A stretch of 64,000 bases of DNA from Lobosporangium transversale (taxonomy: Eukaryota; Mortierellomycota; Mortierellomycetes; Mortierellales; Mortierellaceae): contig NW_019028979.1 in NCBI RefSeq assembly GCF_002105155.1, forward strand, positions 1,790,209-1,854,208. The letters run 5' to 3'. The position numbers and the translations under genes were made by a program. Shown here in pieces: positions 20,311-32,893 of the stretch (the stretch's first letter is position 1; each line of letters begins with the position of its first letter). The notes under the pieces are model-generated. The model saw only the letters and a list, made by a program, of their open reading frames with translations, searched no databases and was not told where the DNA came from.

Positions 20311-22225
20311 AATATGCAAGACTTTTCACCTGTATACAAATGAACAAAAACCCAATTCACCCCACATAGAGATTATTTGGTAGTTTGTACTTGGTACGAC
20401 TCAATCCTAGACATAACCTGATAATCGTGTCTCCAGCAACAAACAATCACCCCTGTATTAAAGAACCAAGCTCAGTTCTATAAACACCATTAGACAAGTC
20501 GCTTACCTCTCGTCAGTGCGCGGTATGAGGAATAGACGCGTATATTGTGGAGGGCGAAGATCTGTTCCTTCATTTCTATTCGGATATTTATCGATAATGT
20601 GTTTTTACTTCAGAAAGTGCAGGTATTCAGAGGCTAGAGTTATAAGCAGATATTGGACCTGATACTACTGTCCAAGATGGTAAGTTGTCTCCACTTAATA
20701 TCCTTGTACATGTTATGTGAGCAGAACTGACACATCGCCTTCAGGTATATGGATTGTCCCTTCTCAATTAATGCATACGCCAAAACCCTTTGCTCGGTTA
20801 TGTGCTTCACAAGAACCTGGCCTACTTGAGGGTAATTACATGAGAAAACAACAAAGTTCTTTAACACCGTTTCCTCCGAGTTGTCCGAACCCTTGTCATT
20901 AAAGGAACTGCCACTAACTCAAAAGGCGAAAGCACAAAGGAAGGCAGACAGTGCGGCAACCTCTATTAGGATAACGTTAAATAGTCGATAGAAGTACTTT
21001 CGTTAAAGTCCTATAAATGGGGAAATGTCTATTGATGGCAGACTGGAATTTAAACTAAACAGTATCTCCACTACACACGCATAGCCAATTCATGCCATGC
21101 TCATCCCTACCTTTTGCAACTTTTTGAAAAAGCTACCAAGATGGTTATGACTGTCCCCACTAAATACGAAAGAATATTTTTAAGCCTGGACTGATAAGAT
21201 CCACTGAATATATAAACCATGGCCACTCCCATTTCTTACTTTTCTTTTTGTAACACAACACTGCTACTGACTACTATATAGCTACTGCTGTCAACGCTAG
21301 TTCGTACTCGTGAATGTGGCGATTTTTAATTTGACGTTCTGTATAATACTCTATTGCTTCGTTTGACCAAAATTCTGAAAATAGTATTATACCACTCCCT
21401 ATTTGAATCCTTGAAAGCCAAAGATCCTGAGCTACTTGAGAAGGGAGGTCCTAAAGATCTAAAAGGACAGATTATGTATTACACATCCTGGTACTTGAAG
21501 TGTTTAATATGAAACCATTGGTAGATAAAAAGTTGACATTGGGGTGACTTGTTGATTATGATAAAGTACTGCTTGTTTTTTTACCTGAAAATAAGAAAAT
21601 AAAACAAAATGATGCCGATCACAATTCAGATTGAAAGGAAAGTTTTGGAGAGAGATATACAACAAGAGGTCTAGAGTAGGGATAGAGAAATGGTTGGTTC
21701 AATTATGATGCGAATTCACATAAATTTAAAAGAAAGCCTATCAGGGAGCAGAAGGGTGTTGTGTCTTTTATAAGACTAGGCCCACCATGAACAATATCAT
21801 ACCAAATAAAGTTATTTGAGAGGGAATAAATAAAGTCCGCAAAGATTCATACTGGGACTTTTGGAAGTGTTAAAAATTAGCTGGAGGGTGAATCGTTGGA
21901 ATGGCAGATTCAGAATATGAGCAACTAAGAAGCCAATTGCCATGAGAACTATCGATTGTTCTAGGCTCGTTTAACTGGCAAATCTTAATTCATGAGATTT
22001 AATTCGCCAATGAATGGTTTGTACCTCAGGGAAAACTCTGTTTACAAACTCTTTTTGCTCTTGCGTGGCTCAGAATCCTTTGAAGAGAGCATTGCACAAC
22101 CACAATCAAGAGGATGCACATTGCTTTGCTCATTCTCATCAAATGTGCTGCTGTACAATCTTTTTATCTTTTCAGCACGGCATCCCTTCCACTGCTTTAG
22201 GAAGCTTTATTTTTTTGCCACCACT
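20311..22225. other. Long gene-poor stretch before gene F
   Basis: About 1.9 kb without a recognised gene. The first part (20390-20590) is a diverged relative of 33910-34135, the region downstream of gene I, so it is old 3' flank of the subfamily 2 relic. From about 20640 to 21990 only short open frames are present and nothing is recognised. Confidence 0.4.
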
Positions 22226-23791
22226 ATGGCCATGACCCCTCACTCATCCTCCCCTGGTATACTTACTCGTACCTTGCCACTCATTCTCTTCTGCTTCCTA
22301 ACCTCATCCTTTCAGGGCATCTCAATCACCCATGCACAAGTCGCTCCTATCCCTAATACACAAATGCCGTATGCACGCGTGGGATCAAAATTTTATGTTC
22401 AGAGTGGTCCGCGTTCTGCAAAAAGCACACCAATTTTCTCTTTAGACCTCTCAAAATCATGGTCAGTCAATGCACCTGCTTGGACAGCCGAAAATTTCGG
22501 CAATCTCATCAATAACCCAGACACCTTGGGAATAGACGACGATAAATCCTTACAAATAATCAATCGGGCTACTGGAGTATATAATCGATGGAATATTTCC
22601 AACCCCAACGCACAATGGATTGCCAGTGACTCGTTGTGGAGCTCTTACTGCCTTGATATTACACGTGAGACTACCATGGATGCCAGGACTGGATGGACAT
22701 ATAGCTTTATTAAAGGCGAGGGTGGTGCACCTGATGCCGTCTGTGTGGACTCAAAAGCACCAGAACCTGTTACCGTCAATGCGGTTACCGATGATATATT
22801 TGGAGAGAGAATCATCGATGGTGCTGTCTACAATAGCGCCAGAGCCACAGTCATGATAGGATACAGGCGCTTAATGGACAGTTCCTGGGGATACCTTTTA
22901 GAATATTCGATTGACGGCGACAAATGGACAAAATTTGTAAATCCTGTTTCCTTTTCTTTTTTTTTTTTTAGACTTGTGACTTGTAGACTTGCTAGTCCAA
23001 TTGACTGAGCCACATCGATTCTCTTCTATTTTTAACTTCCTTTAGAACTCAACAGGAGAGCGTCCCACCAAGAGAGAGCAAAACTGCATGGTTATTGGTA
23101 ATGGGTTTATTTTTCTATTCATATATGTCATATTCGCATGGACAATATTACTAATGGTTGTGCCTTTACGCTCTTACAAATGATAGACTCAAAAGGGACC
23201 AAGATTGTTGTCTTTGGAGGCTCTACTGTAGATCCTACTAATCCTGCAAAGCTGGTGTCTTCTCCTGAGTTGTTTGTATTAGATCTTCAATCGAGACAAT
23301 GGAGAAAAGCGCCAAATGCGGCTACACCTCGCGCCTATGCTGCTTGTACCCTGGTCGGGGATCAATTCATAGTCTGGGGTGGTCAGAATTCAGAGAGTCC
23401 AAGTGGTGACGGATCGATCTTGCTGTTCGACCTATCCAAGTTTGAATGGGCCACAACTTATACACCTCCGAGCGACATGCAATCCCGTCCCGAACTGTCG
23501 ACTGGATCTTCAACTGCTAATATTGGAGCCATTGCAGGAGGTGCCGCTGGTGGTTTGATTTTTTTAGCGGCCATTGCAGGATTGTTTATTTACAGACGGC
23601 GACAAAAACAAAAGAGTGAGAGAAGTGATGCCTCTGGAAAGATTGAGAGCTCGCCTGAGGACCATGGCAAAAGTCTAGTTTGCGGTCCCCAGCTAATGAG
23701 TAGTACTTTGCCTGCTCTAGGTCGAAATCCTCATGGGGAACCTGCTCCGAAATATAGAGCCATAGAACAGCCATCTTCGCCTGGCGAATAA
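22226..23791 (+). CDS. Gene F: kelch-like single-pass membrane protein, subfamily 1
   Basis: Exons 22226-22936, 23046-23097 (52 nt) and 23187-23791 give 455 aa, the shortest of the family. The frame is open from 21992, but the ATG at 22226 matches the paralog signal peptide. The ectodomain is MPYARVGSKFYVQSG, SSYCLDITRE, DAVCVDS, KIVVFGG, FIVWGGQN. The stalk is shortened and the helix is divergent (GAIAGGAAGGLIFLAAIAG). The tail is short but keeps LGRNPHGEPAPKY. It forms an intact dyad with G, 286 bp downstream. Confidence 0.8.
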
Positions 23792-24077
23792 ATTCGACAT
23801 AATAAATAATGAATAATTTGACGTTTCGTTCCTTGCCAAAGAGTAACAATTCAATTTGTTTGCCAATTGTTGCAGGCTAACAGCAAGTACAAGATGGATC
23901 ACAACGGATATATAATTTGAAAAGTTTAATCAAGGAGGATGAGCGAAGAGCATCATGATCCATTCCTGTTTGCGCATTCTCTTAAATTCATTCTTGTTTC
24001 CTCTTACATCTCACACCTTCTCATGTCACAGTTGAGTTAATCTCTTCCAGGACAAACCAAGGACTACGTTACTTATT
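23792..24077 (+). promoter_or_regulatory. F-G dyad spacer
   Basis: The 286-bp spacer carries the subfamily 2 5' flank blocks (TTGCAGGCTAACAGCAAGTA, AAAAGTTTAATCAAGGAGG, GAGCGAAGAGC, TTCTTGTTTCCTCTTAC). The right arm of the inverted repeat begins at 23986 inside this spacer, so the border lies within the promoter region of G. Confidence 0.5.
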
Positions 24078-24806
24078 ATGACCTCCTGCTTTTCCATTTG
24101 CACCGTCTCCGCTCGAGCTGCACCACTGTTCTTATATAAGCTCTTGCACTTGATCCTCCATATCCTTCATCACATCTCAACTGTTGGTGCTCAGACACGT
24201 CCCGAGGCAAACACTCGCGTGCCCTTTGCTCAAATTGGTTCGAGACTCTATGTCCAAGGCGGGCCGTTTGATACTAGGGACGGACCATTTTTCTCTCTTG
24301 ATCTCGCAGCATCATGGTCTCTTGGTGCTCTCCCTTGGACGGCCCACAATTATGGAAATTTCACAAGCGAGAAAAAATATTATGGCCTTGGCTTTAATCA
24401 GATGCTTTACATGATAGGTAGTGGCAATGTGGGCTATCGAATCAATCTCGCAGATGCGGGTGCGAGGTGGAGTGAGTTTCCTACTGGTATATATGACATC
24501 TGTGGCTACCCTGGAGCCATTACCATAGACCCTCGAACAGGAGTGTTCTACACCGTTTCCACTCAACCCTTAAATATCATGTGCGAGCTTAAGAGTTCCG
24601 ACGCGAAATGGCGAGCCCGCCCATACAACAATGGCACACGACTGTGGGAGATCTACTTTGAAGGTGTTGTTTACAACAGTAACAGGAACAGCATTATGGG
24701 AGGCTACAAACTTCAACAAGCTACATCAGCAGCATACATTACAGAATATCATATCGACTCAAACTCATGGTCAATTATTGTAAGTGCAAATCCCATAATG
24801 TTTACC

Positions 24807-24837
<31 letters not shown>

Positions 24838-25701
24838 TCCCACTGAATGAAAACCTGTTATTGATTACTTTTAGCCTGTGAAAGGACAAGTCCCTACCAC
24901 AAGAGAGGAGAATTGCATGGTCATCAGTACGTTTCCCTATTTCGAGCAGTTTTTGGATGCCAGTGTTCTGACATAGCATATATTCATTAGCGTATTTATC
25001 TTTTTCGACCACCCTTAGATGAGAATAATACAAAGATTGTTGTCTTCGGAGGCCGAATCCCTGCATCTAGTGGCCCTCCAGGCTTTAATATCGCTTCATC
25101 AGAAATCTTTGTCCTCGATCTCAATTCAGGAGAGTGGAAGAAGGGTCCTGATGCAGCTGAACCACGAGCCAGTGCTGCCTGTGGCCTTGCTGGTGATCGG
25201 TTTGTAGCCTGGGGTGGTGAAAAAGATTCGACGAGCGACCCATATGATTCGATCGTTGTGTTTGATCTGGCCAAGTTTGAGTGGCTTAAGGCTTCCTCAG
25301 ACGACCATCCATCTTCTACACCCTCTTCCGGCCCATCATCTTCAGGTATCCCTACAACTAAGGCTTCAAATACTAATATTGGAGCGATAGTAGGTGGAGC
25401 AGTAGCAGGGTTAGTCTTGGTAGCATTGATCGTAGCTGTCCTCATCTATAGAAGGCGAAAGCAAAGGCCAAGTGAAGAGCATGGACTCATTGAGCAGAAG
25501 GTGAAGCAAATAGACAACCCTAAGAGATCAAATGAAGACGAGCCACAGCATAAGAATGAACTCACATACCGTAATCCTCACGCCGCCTCGTCACCACGCA
25601 GCCCTCAACAGTATCCTTGCTTGGGACGTGATCCTCAATGGACACCTAGCCTCACTCATGACCATGATCAGGACCATGCAAATCGTGTTTTAGAAGCATA
25701 A
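24078..25701 (+). CDS. Gene G: kelch-like single-pass membrane protein, subfamily 2
   Basis: Exons 24078-24779, 24875-24926 (52 nt) and 25019-25701 encode 478 aa, identical in protein to B on the other arm. The intron 1 donor GTAAGT is followed within 25 nt by a 24-nt poly-A tract that differs by one base in length from the mirror copy. The architecture is signal peptide, ectodomain with two exon-1 cysteines, C-terminal kelch blades, Ser/Pro stalk, one helix, RRRKQR stop-transfer and a charged tail with the PQQYPCLGRDPQ motif. It is the second gene of the F-G dyad. Confidence 0.8.
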
Positions 25702-27061
25702 TCTGAAGGTTTAGTAGCGTGAGCTATAGATATCTACTGTATACGATGTATATGGTGCTGGAATACCTTTTCACATTTACCTCCATATAGACAATAAACC
25801 TAGATTAATAGTCCGGAAGCAGCTATGGTTTGCTGTCAGCGACAAGTCAATTTCAATCTGCAGACTTCTTGGCTAGGACCAGCAATGAACCAATAGCGAT
25901 CAATGAGTCCGTACAATTTGCTCCGATAGATGATGATGGCCAAAGATATATAAGAAAAAGCGCGAAGGAGAGATAAGAGAGCGGGTCAAGCGTCAATAAA
26001 GAGAAATGGAAGAAAGACTGGATAGCCAAAGTGAACAGCATTGAAGAAGAAGTGAGGAACTCATTCCCTTTGCCATTTCCCTTTTTCCGTTGTAAGCAAA
26101 GGTTCGCTCCAAATTGCTTCGTTTATGAAATGATAAACGGAGTAGAGGAGTAGAACGACGAGGTAGGGAATGTAACTATGCTATCCAGATCCACCATTAG
26201 GGGGGGGGGCGCCTGTGGACCCAAGATGGGTCTAAGAGAGACAGCACATAGTTTATTATAATACGAAGCAAAGCAGCTGTTTAGAGTAGTAGTAGTGTAT
26301 GTGGCTGAATAGTGATATGGCGGGATGGCGAGTAGTGTATACGAAGATGCGAAAGCAAAGAACGGATACAAAAGCTATACAGAAGGGGATTGATTACGAG
26401 CACCATTTCCCCTAGCGAAGCCAGCCAGCCATCGGTTTCTAACACTAGCTTTTTCGACACAAAAGAAACGCAGGTATTGAAGCTCTGTCGGTATGGCGTA
26501 TCCTACAAAAAGACAGTCGAGAAATAAAATGTAAGAGATATAAAGAGGTATAGAGAGATGCGAGAGATCCTTACAGGCCAAAAAGCCATGCTTTATTTTC
26601 TTTTCTTTATTATCTGGCAACTGTTTGTTACCGCCCTTTCCTAAGCTACAGCTACAAGGCACCAGGCTCCTATTGTTATCTCTCTTTTCTTTTTTTTCTT
26701 TTTCCAAGAAGAAACGTATACGAAGTATTGTTTTTACCTTAGTCCATCTTGCCACATTTTTCATTTATAATGGAGACATAAAAAAGGATTTGAAAGCTTG
26801 TTTATTTATTTTAACCCTATACTCAGAGCTTTATTCCGATACATGCTTCTATCATAGTACTACAAACTAGTCTGAGCCAGACGCTTGGCCATCTTTTTTT
26901 TTTTTTTTTTTTTTTTTTTGCTTTGCTAGTGGTAGCTGGAACCAGCAGAAGGAAAAGAAAAGATGTTGTCCGGAGCGCACCACGAGGAGGTGGTCTGGCT
27001 TGTCGCGCTCCGTTTATTTTTTTTAACGAGGGAAAACAATGCAAAAAAAAAACCCTCGTAC
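25702..27061. other. 3' flank of G, mirror of 6226-7584
   Basis: No gene is recognised. It is the inverted copy of the region beside B, including the poly-T at about 26895-26919 and the GGAGC hairpin at 26972-27011. Its first 900 bp are related to the region after gene I. Confidence 0.45.
26972..27011 (-). repeat. GGAGC hairpin element, locus 1 right copy
   Basis: Mirror of 6276-6315 with the same 40-nt imperfect palindrome: outer stem GGAGCGC/GCGCTCC and inner stem ACCAC/GTGGT. Confidence 0.6.
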
Positions 27062-27384
27062 GAAAGAAAAGGGGAGGAAGAAAAAGAGAAAAGGGAGACT
27101 AAGCAAGGCTGGGAGTACACCTTGAGTGCCAAAACAGGACACCTCTGGGGCCAACCAGTGGGTGCCTGCAGCGAGAGGAGAGGGAGAAAGAGAAAGGGGA
27201 GACTAAGCAAGGCTGGGAGTATACCTTGAGTGCCAAAACAGGACACCTCTGGGGCCAACCAGTGGGTGCCTGCAGCGAAAGAGGAGAGAAAGAGAAAGAG
27301 AAAGGGGAGACTAAGCAAGGCTGGGAGTATACCTTGAGTGTCAAAACAGGACACCTCTGGGGCCAACCAGCGGGTGCCTGCAGC
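27062..27384 (-). repeat. Tandem triplicate 45-nt exon-like cassette, right copy
   Basis: Mirror of 5903-6225. The cores are at 27333-27377, 27225-27269 and 27121-27165 on the minus strand, each with GCTGCAG before and GTATAC or GTGTAC after. No differences from the left copy were seen. Confidence 0.6.
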
Positions 27385-27486
27385 GAAATAAAACTGTGTG
27401 AGAAATGAGAAGGGGAGAGTGTGAAGAGTTGAGAAGAGAAGAGAAGAAGAAAGAGAAAAATGGAAAAAAATGTCTTTTATACTGCC

Positions 27487-29149
27487 GTTGCCACCAAAAT
27501 AGCGACAAAATCATTAAACGTATACAGAGCGAGCGCCGCCAAATCGAGGTCAAATGGAGTACGTATGCTTTTATTTTGAAGATCATGGCTTTTGTTCGAT
27601 TATCGCATCTGAGCAACTGAGAATCTACCAAATACCTTTGCTAGAGTATGAATGCAAGCAAGGAAGAGAGCGTCGCTTGCAATGCATCAGACACGCCCAT
27701 TGCAACCTGGGTTTGTTGCATCGCGCTTTTGTTGTAAAATTAAGTTTGTAATCCATGTTCCGTTCGACATGGTACGTGCACAACCTCACACATGATATCG
27801 CCGCATGCTTGTGTACTCGACTCTTACTGCTTGTCTATCCACTTGATCGAAATAATCTTTCTTTTCCTTCTCCCCATAAAAAGGATATCGCTTCTATGCG
27901 AGAACATAACCAGGATCCATTGGTATCTATTACAGGAAATGCATGATTTTGTTGATAGGTATTGTGCGCTTCTCATGATAATGAGGGTTGGAGCTAATAA
28001 AAGTTATTTGGTAGTCATCTAGAGTAGCCTCTGTACAAGTCCTGTTTGGTATCAAGCTCCGCTTCGAATGCCTTGCTAGACTAGTACTGTGTGTCCTAGC
28101 CCTTCATATTGCAAACTTACTACAGTTGATGGCCTTCTTTTCCTTAACATTTTAATATGGGTCGCTGCACAGGGGTTGACAGGTTGCGATAGTGCTGGAG
28201 CTTTATTGCATCATATGTAGAGCTTGGCCCAGAGGGCGACCCAGTGGATGATAAGGATGAGTTAGCGTTCGAGAGAGAGATATTCCTTAAGGTGCCTGCG
28301 TTGCTGAAGAAAGTGTGGTATTTGAAGACAGTACGAGCGGAAAGTAGTCCTTGGCACATCCTTGATACCACTTGCTTGTCAGTTGGTAGTGCGCCTTCCA
28401 GTTCTCTCCATGATGGTCCAGTCGTCGCTCTTCAAAATTATCTTTATCATTTTTGGAGCCATCTTGGTTTGGATTCATGACATTTTCTTGTTTCTGATTG
28501 CTAGTCTCCAGTGCCGATTCATTTGTTTACTGTTTGCCCTTCTGATTCAATATGGATGTAGTCTGATCGTCAAGAACGGTGTAATTATCCTCTATTAGCC
28601 TGAACTCAGAAGCGGTGGATGAATATTGCTGATATGCTCTGTCTGATGGGACTTTTCGACAGTTATTGCTAGAAGCCGCACCCTTTAGCAATGGCACATC
28701 TTCGCTTTCACAAATAGCCGCTTGCTTTTGTTGTTGTCAGCTACAGTCGCAGGCTGAGGGAAGCACAGACGGAGTTGACGATCTTTCAAGGGACTTGAGC
28801 CCCTATCAATTACACGTAACCGTAAAGGAGTAGCCTCGTAATACTAAGCGCCGCCAGATATGTTGCTGATATCACTCTACAAGTGAAGACCACCGTTGAC
28901 AGGTTGACGCGGAGGAGACAAAAGTATGGTCGAGATGGAGGAGAATCAGCAAGATGATTTCAGTTGGTAAATGAGCTGAGGCCCTGTGTCAGAGATGTTA
29001 CATCTTTTGTATGCATGGTCCATGAAAACAGACATTGTGTGCTTGCCTATTTGTTTATTACGTTGTATCAAACTTAATTTGGATCCTGCATGCTTGGGAT
29101 ACAGTAGTAGGCCTTCTTGAGAGAGCATTCACAACGGTCAGCGAGGATG
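27487..29149. other. G-H intergenic region, mirror of the A-B spacer
   Basis: No gene is recognised apart from the weak open stretch at 28193-28480. Short open frames occur on both strands. It is the inverted copy of about 4138-5800. Confidence 0.4.
28193..28480 (+). pseudogene. Possible degenerate coding fragment, right copy
   Basis: Identical to the minus-strand stretch at 4807-5094. It has 95 codons directly after an in-frame TAG at 28190-28192, with an ATG peptide in the same frame upstream. No family is recognised. Confidence 0.2.
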
Positions 29150-29329
29150 ATGGGAGAAAGAGAATGCACATCTCTTTCCTCATGACCTGACCTGATTCAT
29201 CCCAGCTTTCTCATTCCTTTCCTTTGTCTTGTCCGAAAAAAAAAAGAAAATAAAAAAGAGAGAACACTTTCCCTTTTTGAGACTGTTCCTTCCACCAGCT
29301 TTGGAGAGCTTTGTTATTCTGCCGCAACC

Positions 29330-31048
29330 ATGACCTCTCACTCGTCCTCCTTTGGCATATTCACTCGAGCCTTGCCGCTTCTCTTCCTTTGCTTTCTATC
29401 CACTCCATTCCAGGTTATCTCAAGCATTCATGCACAAATCGCTCCAATCCCTAATACTCGAATGCCATATGCACAAGTGGGATCAAAGTTTTATGTCCAG
29501 AGCGGTCCACGCTCTGCTAATAACACATCGGTTTTCTCGTTAGATCTTACAACATCATGGTCGGTCGATACACCTGCTTGGACAGCTGAGGCTTTCGGCG
29601 ATATCCCCAATGACCCAGATAGTTGGGCAGTAACCGATGATAGATCCTTAGTGATACACTACCCGAATAATGGAACCTTTAAGCGAGTCAATATTACTAA
29701 TCCCAATGCACAATGGAGAACGATTGACTTTTTTTGGACTCAGCAGTGCCTTCACTTTGCACATGAGATTAGTATGGATCTCAGGACCGGATGGACGTAT
29801 ACCTTTTCCATGGATTTGCCAACGAGCATGTGTGTGGACCAAAGAATATCACAGTCTCCATACATACGTCGGATTCCCGATGACTTATTTGGGCAGAGAA
29901 TGATTCATGGTGCTGTCTACAACAGTGCCAGGGCATCATTCATGTTAGGGTACAGGCGATTAATGGACAATGTCTGGGGTTACCTTTTGGAATACTCGAT
30001 CGATACCAATTCATGGTCACTGTTTGTAAATGTCCACTCCACTCTTATTTCGATCTTTACTTTCTTTATTAAAACGGTCAGTCATCTATAGACTCGATAT
30101 GACTATTGACTCAGTACTATTCATCTCCTGTCCATACCTTTCTTTAGAATGTAATAGGTGAGGAACCAACCTTTAAACGTGAAAACTGCATGGCCATCGG
30201 TATTGTTTACTATATTCCTTACTCCTTTCATTCATGTCATATCTGTGAATGTAGTCCGCATGAGCAATGATTCTAATAACTGTGCTTTTATGCTCCTACC
30301 TCCTTGCGCTTTGTAAATGATAGATGCAAATGGGACCAAGATTGCTGTCTTTGGAGGCATTCCCGGATGGGCGGAACCACCTACTCCTGAACTATATGTG
30401 CTGGATCTTAATTCGAAAGAGTGGAGAAAGGCTCCTAATGCGACTTCGCCTCGCAGCTTTCCTGCTTGTGCCCTGGTTGGGGACCAATTCATAATCTGGG
30501 GTGGCCAGAATACTAAAAACCCAAGTGGTGATGGATCAATGTTGTTATTCGATCTATCCAAGTTTGAATGGGTTACAACTTATACACCTCCGAGTTACCT
30601 ACTGCCCACCAAACCGACTACCACCGCGTCTCCAGGAGCTTCAGTAACGTCTGAGGCTCCTGCTCCGACGAAGAATGAATCTTCAAGTATTAATATTGGA
30701 GCCATTATAGGAGGGGTTATCGGAGCCTTGGCTGCTATAGCGACTGTTGCAGGAGTGTTCATTTACAGGCGGCGGAGACAAAAGAACCAGAAGAGCGAGA
30801 TCCCTGAAGCGAAAGATGTCAAGCAAGGACATGCTCCGCCTGAACACTATGGCAAGCAAGAGCATGGCTTAATGGAAGGAGTGTCCGAAGATTATGGCAA
30901 AACTCCAGTTTACAGTCCTCAGCTGGTTAATGTCAGCTCGCGCCATCCTCAGCAAACGCCTATTCTAGGTCGGGATCCTCATGGTGAGCCTACTCCAGAA
31001 TACGAGGGTATAGAACAGCGATTAGAACAACCGTCCATCTGCACATAA
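29330..31048 (+). CDS. Gene H: kelch-like single-pass membrane protein, subfamily 1
   Basis: Exons 29330-30025, 30148-30199 (52 nt) and 30324-31048 encode 490 aa. The exon 1 protein equals A and is nearly equal to E. After residue about 420 the tail differs from A, keeps PQQTPILGRDPHGEP, and has an extra nine residues (ending PSICT). The transmembrane helix is GAIIGGVIGALAAIAT with stop-transfer YRRRRQ. It is followed after 229 bp by gene I in the same direction, an intact dyad. Confidence 0.8.
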
Positions 31049-31277
31049 AAAAATAAAAAGTCGATATTAGATGAGTAAAGTGGCTGTATTGAAAAAGTCT
31101 AATCAACGAGGAGGATGAGCAAAGAGCACAAGGCTCATGTCATGGCGCAATCCTGCTCATGCATTCTCTTTCATTCTCTTTCATTCTCGTTTCTTCATTT
31201 CATCTTTTTTTCATGTCACAGTTGACTTGTTGACTTGCCTGCTTCGTTATTTTTAACTAAGGATTAGATAGCATATA
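31049..31277 (+). promoter_or_regulatory. H-I dyad spacer
   Basis: The 229-bp spacer has GAGGATGAGCAAAGAGC and repeated TTCTCTTTCATTC blocks that recur, inverted, between A and psi-0 and, diverged, before B, D and G. It presumably holds the polyadenylation signals of H and the promoter of I. Confidence 0.45.
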
Positions 31278-32005
31278 ATGGCCTTTGGCTTTTCCACTTT
31301 CCCTATTCCTTCTCGAGCTACATCACTATTCTTTTGTAGGTTCCTGTCCCTGATCCTCCACTATGTCTCAACTGTTAGTGCTCAGACAGGTCCTGAGGCA
31401 AACACTCGTATGCCATTTGCTCAAATTGGCTCGAGACTCTATCTCCAAGGTGGGCCGTATGACAAAAGAAATGGACCATTTTTCTCTGTTGACCTCGCAG
31501 CGTCGTGGACTCTTGATACCGTTCCTTGGACATCCCACAATTATGGAAATTTCACAAGTTATCAGAAACAAATCGGCGTAGGTATCAACCAAACGCTTTA
31601 CATTTACGGTAACATTGTTTATGACAATCTGAGGGTCAATGTCGATGATGCAAGTGCGGAATGGAGTCTTGTTGCGCCCCCAGGGCCGAGACTCTGTAGA
31701 TCTCTACAAGATTTTGCCGTAGACACTCGAAAAGGAGTAGTTTACAGTTTTGCCTTCCCCTTTAAAGATACCATGTGCCTGCTTGGCGACTTCGAAAAGG
31801 GATGGGAAACTCGCCTTGTCAGTAATGGCACACTAGTGGTTACACCCGACTTTATTGGATCTGTTTACAACAGCAACAGGAATAGTGTTATGGGAGGCTA
31901 TAGGCTTGAACAAGATTCATCAACGGCGTATGTCACAGAATATCGAATCGACTCTAACTCATGGTCAACTATTGTAAGTGCTTCATAATCATCGTAAAAA
32001 AATGG

Positions 32006-32037
<32 letters not shown>

Positions 32038-32893
32038 TATCTCACTGAATGCTTACTTTTAGCCTGTGAAAGGACAAGTCCCTACCACAAGGGAGGCGAA
32101 TTGCATGATCATTAGTATGTTTTCCTTATTGAAAGATAGTTTTTTTGATGTTAGTTCTCTGATACACCGTTTATTCATTAGTATACTTGCCTTCCTTTTA
32201 TCTTTAGATGAGGATAATACAAAGATTGTTGTCTTCGGAGGCTTCACTCCTGCAACTCGCGGTCCCTCAGGCTTTGTTGTTCCTTCTTCAGAAATCTTTG
32301 TCCTTGATCTCAATTCAGGAGAGTGGAAGAAGGGCCCTGATGCAGCTGAACCGCGGGCTCACGCTGCCTGTGGTATTGTTGGTAATCGCTTCGTAGCTTG
32401 GGGCGGTGAAAAACATCCGAATAGCGATCCACTTGATTCGACCATTGTGTTTGACCTGACCAAGTTTGAGTGGGTCACGGCTTCCTCCAACGACCATCCA
32501 TCTCCTACACCTTCTTCCGACCCATCACCTTCAAGTACCTCTATAGCTAAGGCTTCAAATACTAATATTGGAGCGATAGCAGGCGGAGCAGTAGCAGGGT
32601 TAGTCTTGGTAGCATTGATCGTAGCTGTCCTCATCTATAGAAGGCGAAAGCAGAGGTTGGGTGAAGGGCATGGACCCATTAAACAGAAGATAGTCGAACA
32701 TAAAGACAACTCAGGCGAGTTAAGTGAAGACGAAGCATACTACAAGAATGAATTCCAATACCGCAACCCTCACACTATTTCATCACCGCGCAGTCCTCAG
32801 CAGTATCCTTATTTAGGACGCGATCCTCAGTGGGCATCTAAACTCGCCCATGATAATGATCAAGACCATGCAGATCGTGTTTTAGAAGAATAA
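31278..32893 (+). CDS. Gene I: kelch-like single-pass membrane protein, subfamily 2
   Basis: Exons 31278-31973, 32063-32114 (52 nt) and 32208-32893 encode 477 aa. The signal peptide ends near STVSAQT. The ectodomain has MPFAQIGSRLYLQGG, PRLCRSLQDFAVD, DTMCLLG, KIVVFGG and FVAWGGEK; the helix is GAIAGGAVAGLVLVAL; the tail has PQQYPYLGRDPQ. Intron 1 holds a poly-A run of about 29 nt soon after the donor. Intron 2 and the first part of exon 3 are nearly identical to D. It is the second gene of the H-I dyad and the intact counterpart of psi-0. Confidence 0.8.

Larger units (their letters stand above)
23986..30840. repeat. Large inverted repeat 1, right arm
   Basis: This is the reverse complement of 2447-9301. 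It carries gene G, the mirror of the cassette array and hairpin, and all but the last part of gene H. The border at 30840 falls inside exon 3 of H at the APPE-YG codons, where A and H begin to differ. Confidence 0.9.

Noticed and set aside
21992-22225. Upstream extension of gene F
   Set aside because: The ATG at 22226 aligns with the family signal peptide; the extension has no counterpart in other copies.
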